DNA of 64,000 bases from Thereva unica. Its lineage: Eukaryota > Arthropoda > Insecta > Diptera > Therevidae. Position 1 is the first letter of the stretch. Every line of letters begins with the position of its first letter. Below, piece after piece: positions 58,589-64,000 of this stretch. Where the stretch lies: NCBI GenBank assembly GCA_949987705.1, contig OX465281.1, positions 7,418,001 through 7,482,000 on the forward strand, in the 5' to 3' direction. The notes below the pieces were generated by a model, which saw nothing but the letters and a program-made list of their open reading frames with translations, searched no databases and was not told the DNA's origin. The translations under genes were made by a program, and so were the position numbers.

Positions 58589-59110
58589 CGACTTCAAAAA
58601 AAGAGGAGGTTACTCAATTCGACGTGTAGGTATTTTGTGGTCCTGTTCACGCATAACTTTGTAACCCAATAACTTTTTTGCTTTTTTTTTGGTTCATTTG
58701 AAGGGGGAGCTTCCCACGGTGGTCCCGTTAAATTTTTTCTAAATTCTGATAACGGAGTTCGAAGTTAGGCAGAAAAAACTGTTAAAATTCAACCTGTTAA
58801 AGCTCAACCTAAACATTTCATGGGCACCGAACAAATTACTTTATTGTTGAAAATCTGGCAGCAGGCCGATGGCGGGGTGGTTGGAGCGTCGGATCCTCGA
58901 TTCAGCGTTCGCTGGTTCGATTCCGGTCGGTGCAGGCCGGTTTTTTTCTTTTTCTCTTTTCTTCTTTCTGAAATGATTTATTAACATATTGGTCAGCGGC
59001 CGATAGTACTTGACATAGCGCAAAGGGCTAGAGACAAGTATTCTTGTCTGTGGGATTTGTGGGGTGCGAGTTCGATCCCAAGGGCTCGCGGTGCTTTTTT
59101 TTTTATGTCG
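58589..59110 (+). mobile_element. Probable SINE region with two tRNA-like B boxes
   Basis: Begins with ACCGACTTCAAAAAAAGAGG, a motif that recurs inverted and direct at 59642-60026. Two RNA polymerase III B-box matches follow: GGTTCGATTCC at 58914-58924, in a tRNA-like context (GGGGTGGTTGGAGCG as A-box region), and GAGTTCGATCC at 59068-59078. The 154-bp spacing suggests a dimeric tRNA-derived element or two SINEs side by side. Neither folds convincingly as a functional tRNA by eye. Confidence 0.5.
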
Positions 59111-59641
59111 ACAAAATAATTATTTTTTAATTTCCTTCGGGGAACTTTGTTCCATATTAAACAAGTTTTCGACGTGAATGCGTCTGTAAATTTGCTTCCA
59201 GAACAAAAGCCGATAAGAGCGAAATTATGGCGAATTTGCAGCTCAAAAAACTATTGTTTATATCGAATAAATAAATATACCATGACGTGGATGAAGAATC
59301 AAAGAATTTTATTGTTTACATTTAATTTCCCCGATATCAATGGCAACTTAACTTTTTATATGCCTTATATTATCTTGATCTGTATGTGTGTATAGTGTAA
59401 ACAAATCTTGCAACTTGATTTTGACCCAGTTCCATATAACCGATCAACTGCAAATTTTGCACATAGTATAGTTCGCATGACAATACAATCTGCAATCAAA
59501 TTTTGCAATTGCGCTCCCCAAGACATGGGTATCAAATGAAAAGGTGTGACAAGTAGAATACACTTCGCTATGTGGCGTCGTAAAAACGTAGGCTCCTTGC
59601 AATGACAGGCAATATTAAAAAATGAATGGACTAAAAAGCAC

Positions 59642-60026
59642 GAAATAAAACAAAATTTTAAAAACCGACTTCAGAAAAAAACCCGCGATGCACAAAAAAG
59701 GATGAAATAATTGTTTGTAATTCTTAACAACATCAATCCAATAAGAATGGATCTAGAAAGAAGAATTACTTTTGAAGACGGTGCTAACACATGTGGGTGA
59801 TATATTAAGAGCATAAGCCTAACAAAGAAATGTAAACAATTGCCGAAGCAAGAGTTAGTGCAATCAAAGTCAACTACTACCTGGCACCGTCTTCAAAAGT
59901 GATTCTTCTTTCTAGATCCATTCTTATTGGATTGATGTTGTTAAGAATTACAAACAATTATTTCATCCTTTTTTGTGCATCGCGGGTTTTTTTCTGAAGT
60001 CGGTTTTTAAAATTTTGTTTTATTTC
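59642..60026. repeat. Near-perfect 143-bp inverted repeat with 99-bp loop
   Basis: The left arm 59642-59784 and right arm 59884-60026 are reverse complements with a single mismatch (AATTAC against AATCAC). Arms contain AAAACCGACTTCAGAAAAAA near their outer ends and GAAGACGGTGC at the inner ends. No terminal target duplication was found. It is either a hairpin MITE or an inverted duplication of a SINE/element end. Confidence 0.93.
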
Positions 60027-60029
60027 CAA

Positions 60030-60920
60030 TTCAGCACATTCCTGCGGTTGTACGGCCCCGAGTCCTTGAGCATTCACCGAAAACCCTTTCAGAAGCATTT
60101 CCTTCCACCAGTGGAATTGTTTTGACCACTATTTGTATATTTTACTATCAGCAAATTGTTTGGTGTTCGAGTCCCTGGTTAAAATGTGGCTCACTGCTAC
60201 ATTCCGACAACTGGAAAGGACTTCTCCAGACGGCAGAGAAATTGCTTAGCTGTACAAGCAAACTGGGTCACATACACCTTCCATGGACTTCGTCACATTA
60301 ATCAATAGAATCCTGTGCTGGAATAGAAGAAAGTAGACGATTCACAAGCCACAAACTTCGTAATTGGGCGCCCGGTGACTGATGTGATTCTTATGTAAGA
60401 GTTGCAATATGTAACCAGATCCTGGATGGATGTGTGCGATGGTGGAGGAGAAGTTCTAAGGATGCTCTCGAGAATGTCTACAATTTATCAATAGTTTATT
60501 GAGTGATTTACAAGAAGATTTCGAAGGGCTTGGTAGTTTGCATTCAACATGTTTGTAGTGGGAGTTAACAAGGCTTATGAGGATTAAATAAATATTCAAC
60601 TTGTTCCAATCACCTAGATCCTAGTTTTTGATTAAATTGAATAGACACTTTATGGTGGATGATTCTTTTAAAGCGATAGGGGCATTACGAGCTCCAGATA
60701 CTGGGCAAACTTTCGCAGCAAACTGGATAGGGTATGGACAGACCCCCTGGACTTAATGTTGAATATGGATATGGACCTTTCTGCACTTACGGAGGCGATT
60801 GTTGCAGATTAAAATAAGAAGTAACCTGCTCTGATGAGGCAGAAAAATAAATTCTTCAAGCTAAGATCTAACGTAAAGGAGTTCTAAGGCTGCCTACAAC
60901 CTTCTATCAAAAACAAAAAC
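60030..60920. other. Region without recognised gene
   Basis: No supported feature. Some of it may be older LINE sequence leading into the fragment at 60925, but no motif is clear. Confidence 0.4.
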
Positions 60921-60924
60921 TGTT

Positions 60925-61140
60925 GACGAAATCAGGCGAAGTAAATGGAATTGGATTGTCCATATCTTTCGACGGGAAAACGAGAAACTAACCAGACAGG
61001 CTCTTGACTGAAGTCTACAAGGAACCTGTCGAGGAGAACCCTATTAGCAGATGTTGCAACAACTGGAACACTGGGGGTGCAGTTGAGAGCTGTCGCGTGA
61101 AACCGAGTCCACTGGAGTAACGAAGTCTCTACAAAGCAGC
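60925..61140 (+). pseudogene. RTE-like LINE C-terminal remnant
   Basis: Translation gives VDEIRRSKWNWIVHIFRREN, then KLTRQALD, a stop, and later NRVHWSNEVST. This matches the R-x-x-W-x-W-I-G-H and terminal N-R-x-x-W-R pattern of RTE-like ORF2 C-termini. The same segment was captured inside the hAT-like elements at 9416 and 38874. Several stops and shifts are present. A SINE starts directly after it. Confidence 0.7.
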
Positions 61141-61143
61141 CAT

Positions 61144-61610
61144 GGGGGGTCTCGGCAGCCTAGAGAGTAAGGCGTCTGGCTACTATCCCAGAGGTCCCGG
61201 GTTCGATTCCCGGCCAGCCCACGGTCCTTCGCCTTTTCCACTTTCCCACCTACATAACTTTCCTTCTTTCTTCTTCCCTCTTTACATTCCTGATTCCTCC
61301 TGTCAGAACCTTCCTTCGCCCTTCCCCGCTCCACCAAAGCGCATGTCATCGGTTGGTTGATGAGATTCTACTCGTTTCAGGAGGCATAACACTCCAGCGA
61401 GTTGTTTCTCGATGCCCCGTTGTCAAAGTCGCAGTAGTAATGGTTGGAAGTAGGTAGACTAAAAAAATATCGGGGGTAGGTTGTGTGGCAGTTCCTTCCT
61501 TCCCCGACTAGAGCTGCTGTTCGACATTGCACTCTATACGAAGAAAATAGATTGTCAACAGTATAAAGGGCCTTTCCTGAGACTCTAGTCTTTCACATAA
61601 AAAAAAAATA
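61144..61610 (+). mobile_element. tRNA-derived SINE, full length
   Basis: Same family as 7748-8210 and 55078-55421, on the plus strand. The head GGGGGGTCTCGGCAGCCTAG carries an A-box-like region. The B box GGTTCGATTCC is at 61200-61210. The body contains CACGGTCCTTCGCC, GGTTGGTTGATGAGATTC and GGAGGCATAACACTCCAG, and it ends in an A-rich tail near 61598-61610. No clear target duplication seen. Confidence 0.88.
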
Positions 61611-61614
61611 TAAA

Positions 61615-62030
61615 AATATAAAGAAACTGACGGTTCTGTCACACAAACAAGGACCGAATTCGGCATAAATCTGCACAATATTGTGAGCCTGTCATTAAAA
61701 AAAAAAAAAAAAAAGATGGAGAAACTGAAGAACTTTACGCTGCTTATGCCATCCAGATAAGAATGGCTTTTCTTCAACTCGAAAACGGATGTCTTCAGGT
61801 GGGAGAATCTCACTCTATGTCACTGGAATAATAGGTTAAGAAGGAGTACTAATTTCATAACAAATAAAAGTGAAAAGAAAACTAACACTAAAACTAAGAA
61901 ACTAAGGTTAATTTAATCGAAAGCTCTACTAAACCAAAACCTGGTAAAATTAGGTTAGTTCTAACGTAATTGTAAGCTCCACTAATCCACCCAATGCTCT
62001 ACCCATTTCATCCTCTATTCATAAACCTAA
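61615..62030. other. Spacer, no gene recognised
   Basis: Contains an A run near 61697-61714. No supported coding region. Confidence 0.5.
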
Positions 62031-62039
62031 AAGTAATCC

Positions 62040-62985
62040 ATTTACATCGTACCCTAACTTTTCCTGCAGCCACATCGTCGTCGGCGGTCGCTCATATGCT
62101 AATGTTAACGGGATTCCCAGAAGCCACTCGCCTTTGTTAAATAAGTCGCAGCATCAGCTTACCATAGTGAACCCAACGCAACCAACGGACCTATCTGCAG
62201 GCAGCACTATTAACATTCCCACCCCAACCGCCCTGCAATTTTTAAACCCTCTCCAGCCCCGGTCGTTAAAAATACCCTAATTTCGGCAGAATCGACTGAG
62301 AATCGATATTTGCTATCTCGTTTACGAGAAAGAAAAGTTTTCGATAGTGTAAGGCTGTTCCTTGCTTACATGTACAACAAACCTGACTCCACATGTATAC
62401 AAGGCAAAACCAGGACCAGTCTGATCATCGCGATCCAACAGGAAGGTTTACCAACCGGTCGTGATACCCTGCACTTTATACCAAGTATCATGAGCTATAT
62501 GGAATAACCTCCGAACAAGTAAGCAAGGATCTTGCAACTTATGCCTCCCATGTTCGGACTCTACATGTATCCCAGCTGCAAAAGAGCCGTAACGAAATGA
62601 ACCGATTCTATCACCCCTAACTAGTTACTCCCCCAATGAATAACCACACCTCGACCACCCAACCAAAACCTTACCAACATGACAGCATAAGACTTTTTTA
62701 CCACAATTGCAGTGGAATGAGAGGTAAAATAAAGGATCTCTACATCGACTCAAAATCTTGTCTCTTCAATGTGCTCGCGATCCACTGAAACGTGGTTAAA
62801 TGACACATTCCTAGATGAGGAGATATTAGACTCCAGCTGGACAGTCTACAGATGTGATAGAGACTACAACTCCAACGGTCTTTCAAGAGGAGGTGGAGTA
62901 CTTATAGCCGTCAAGGACTACTTAAATTGTGAACTATTAACAAGATATGATTCCTTGATAGCAGTACAAACAAATCGCTAATCCT
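62040..62985 (+). pseudogene. LINE ORF1 end and ORF2 endonuclease start, truncated
   Basis: The upstream part has an ORF1-like frame (about 62280-62507: YLLSRLRERKVFDSVRLFLA and further) ending in a stop. ORF2 appears to start at the ATG near 62637 (MNNHTSTTQPKPYQHDSIRL), followed by FYHNCSGMRGKIKDLYID, the first strand of an APE-type endonuclease. A 1-nt frameshift near 62765 leads into STETWLNDTFLDEEI (catalytic Glu) and RDYNSNGLSRGGGVLIAVKD (R-GGGV motif). It breaks off at about 62985, before the remaining endonuclease and the RT. This is the only endonuclease seen in the window. Confidence 0.78.
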
Positions 62986-62989
62986 AATA

Positions 62990-63385
62990 GGTAGCCAAAA
63001 GTCCTCTTTCTGGTGCGACAAAAGCTGCCAAGGCTTGAATATTCGCCAATAGAACTTTTATAGAGACAGTTCGGTCGTTAAAACCATATAAGCCAACCAC
63101 TCTGCACCTAGCACCCATAGCTGGAGGAAAGTCCAACAAAAGGCTGGAAAGAGAAATGTTAAACAAAATACATAATTTTGCAGGTGGCTGGTGGTGTTTT
63201 ACCTGGAAATGCGCACCGCCATTCGGAGCAGTCGCGGAGTACTTATGAGAACGAGGAAAGCATCCGTATTCGAAACTCTTCTATGCCATCTGGTCTTTCT
63301 TTTTAGTACTTCATGCTGAACTTATATCTATTGTCGAACCACCCCGTAATCTACGCATTCGAATCAATGCCAATTCCAACCTCAC
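62990..63385. other. Region without recognised gene
   Basis: A minus-strand frame at 62984-63166 is open but shows no motif I recognise. Confidence 0.4.
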
Positions 63386-63500
63386 TCAAAAAAAAAAAAA
63401 AAAAAACTCACTAAAAAGACATGTGAGGAAGAAAAACCCGCCCTGGTACCACGACGTGCTTCGCGCTAAAGTTCGACTCACAAATTTAGTGGTTCTTTGA
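63386..63500 (+). pseudogene. Possible LINE linker fragment after an A run
   Basis: After a run of about 19 A (63387-63405) one plus frame gives KRHVRKKNPPWYHDVLRAKV, resembling the K-x-P-P-W-F/Y linker between endonuclease and RT in LINE ORF2 (compare SSPPWYNNELRP at 45290). It is short and closes soon after. The rest of the window to 64000 shows no supported feature. Confidence 0.35.
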
Positions 63501-64000
63501 ACTGTTGTGTATTTTTTCTTCCTTTTTCTTTGTTTAATCCTATAATCTATAATCCTCAAGTTCCAAAAAAAAACTGCTATCTTTGCTGGTTTCTCGAGTT
63601 TGTTTTTCTTTCTCTTTCGTCTTCTTTCTTTCAAGGTGTCTGTAAGGTGTATTAGAAAACGAAACTCTGGGCGACAGAGTCGTGTAATGTAGAGCATTTT
63701 TTTGTATATTCGTCTTCGACTGAATATGTTCAGCTGAAACTTGCAGAGCTCCTTCTGTTTAAGCAGTACAGAACTGTCACTTAAGAGATTCAATCGCCCT
63801 TTCATTATTATGTCTGATATTATTCTGAATTTGAGCTCCGTTGTGTAATTTTTAATTTACATGTATGCATTGTAGCTAATAGCCATCTGCAAACGTTCAA
63901 TTAGGGCACCTCGCAATCCCCAATGTTCAATTAAACCACCTAACACCACCATTCTCATATCTCTCTCCCATCACGTTTCAATATACATTTGACTACATCT

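Noticed and set aside
58866..58937. Functional tRNA gene
   Set aside because: The B box is good, but the acceptor and anticodon stems do not pair well by eye and the surroundings look like a SINE.
63386..63805. A 139-residue minus-strand protein
   Set aside because: It is lysine/phenylalanine-rich because of A and T runs and has no motif. A LINE linker on the opposite strand overlaps it.

Overview
This is a eukaryotic, gene-poor, repeat-dominated window, most likely from an arthropod and probably an insect. It has several families of APE-type LINEs, tRNA-derived SINEs, small hAT, PIF/Harbinger-like and Tc1/mariner-like elements, AT-rich spacers and candidate introns as short as 56 nt. I cannot name the species. 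No complete host gene is recognisable. Only two or three candidate exons are seen, on weak evidence.

Layout. 1-9.4 kb holds decayed LINE pieces, a Tc1-like MITE, a hAT-like element nested in a PIF/Harbinger-like element, and a full-length SINE. 9.2-10.6 kb holds a dispersed repeat split by a hAT-like element, then a 184-bp MITE. 10.6-13.2 kb has no recognised gene.

The core is a minisatellite of about 20 kb (13,457-35,482, with a 200-N gap at 31,014-31,213). Its period is 24 bp and the core is GACGTTGGCATACGAC, then AAG or ATG, then GGCCC (ATG-type monomers keep the same GGGCCC run). Roughly 800 monomers are visible. The consensus has no stop in any of the six frames, so the very long ORFs here follow from the repeat and are not evidence of a protein. 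A 5'-truncated LINE with a reverse transcriptase open for about 557 codons has inserted near the left end of the array. Two intact copies of the same linker elsewhere in the array give the exact empty site. The array has higher-order structure: three linker blocks of older diverged monomers and repeated multi-kb segments marked by rare variants.

Right of the array, 35.5-40 kb holds a second copy of the dispersed repeat (the uninterrupted form of the one at 9.4 kb) and two nested hAT-like elements, each with a perfect 8-bp target duplication. 40-44.5 kb holds a 592-codon LINE fragment abutting a 2.5-kb foldback element with arms of about 700 bp. 44.5-47 kb holds a decayed LINE of a related family, interrupted by a PIF/Harbinger-like element that still carries a transposase scrap. 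48.1-48.6 kb has two phase-compatible candidate host exons. 51-64 kb holds more LINE fragments (a reverse transcriptase piece, an RTE-like piece, a zinc-finger/FP-type ORF1 piece and an endonuclease piece), two SINE copies, a tandem tRNA-like SINE region and a near-perfect 143-bp inverted repeat.

The elements do not form a pathway. The biology is that of a transposon graveyard around a young, homogenised satellite. The order of insertions can be read from nesting and target duplications.
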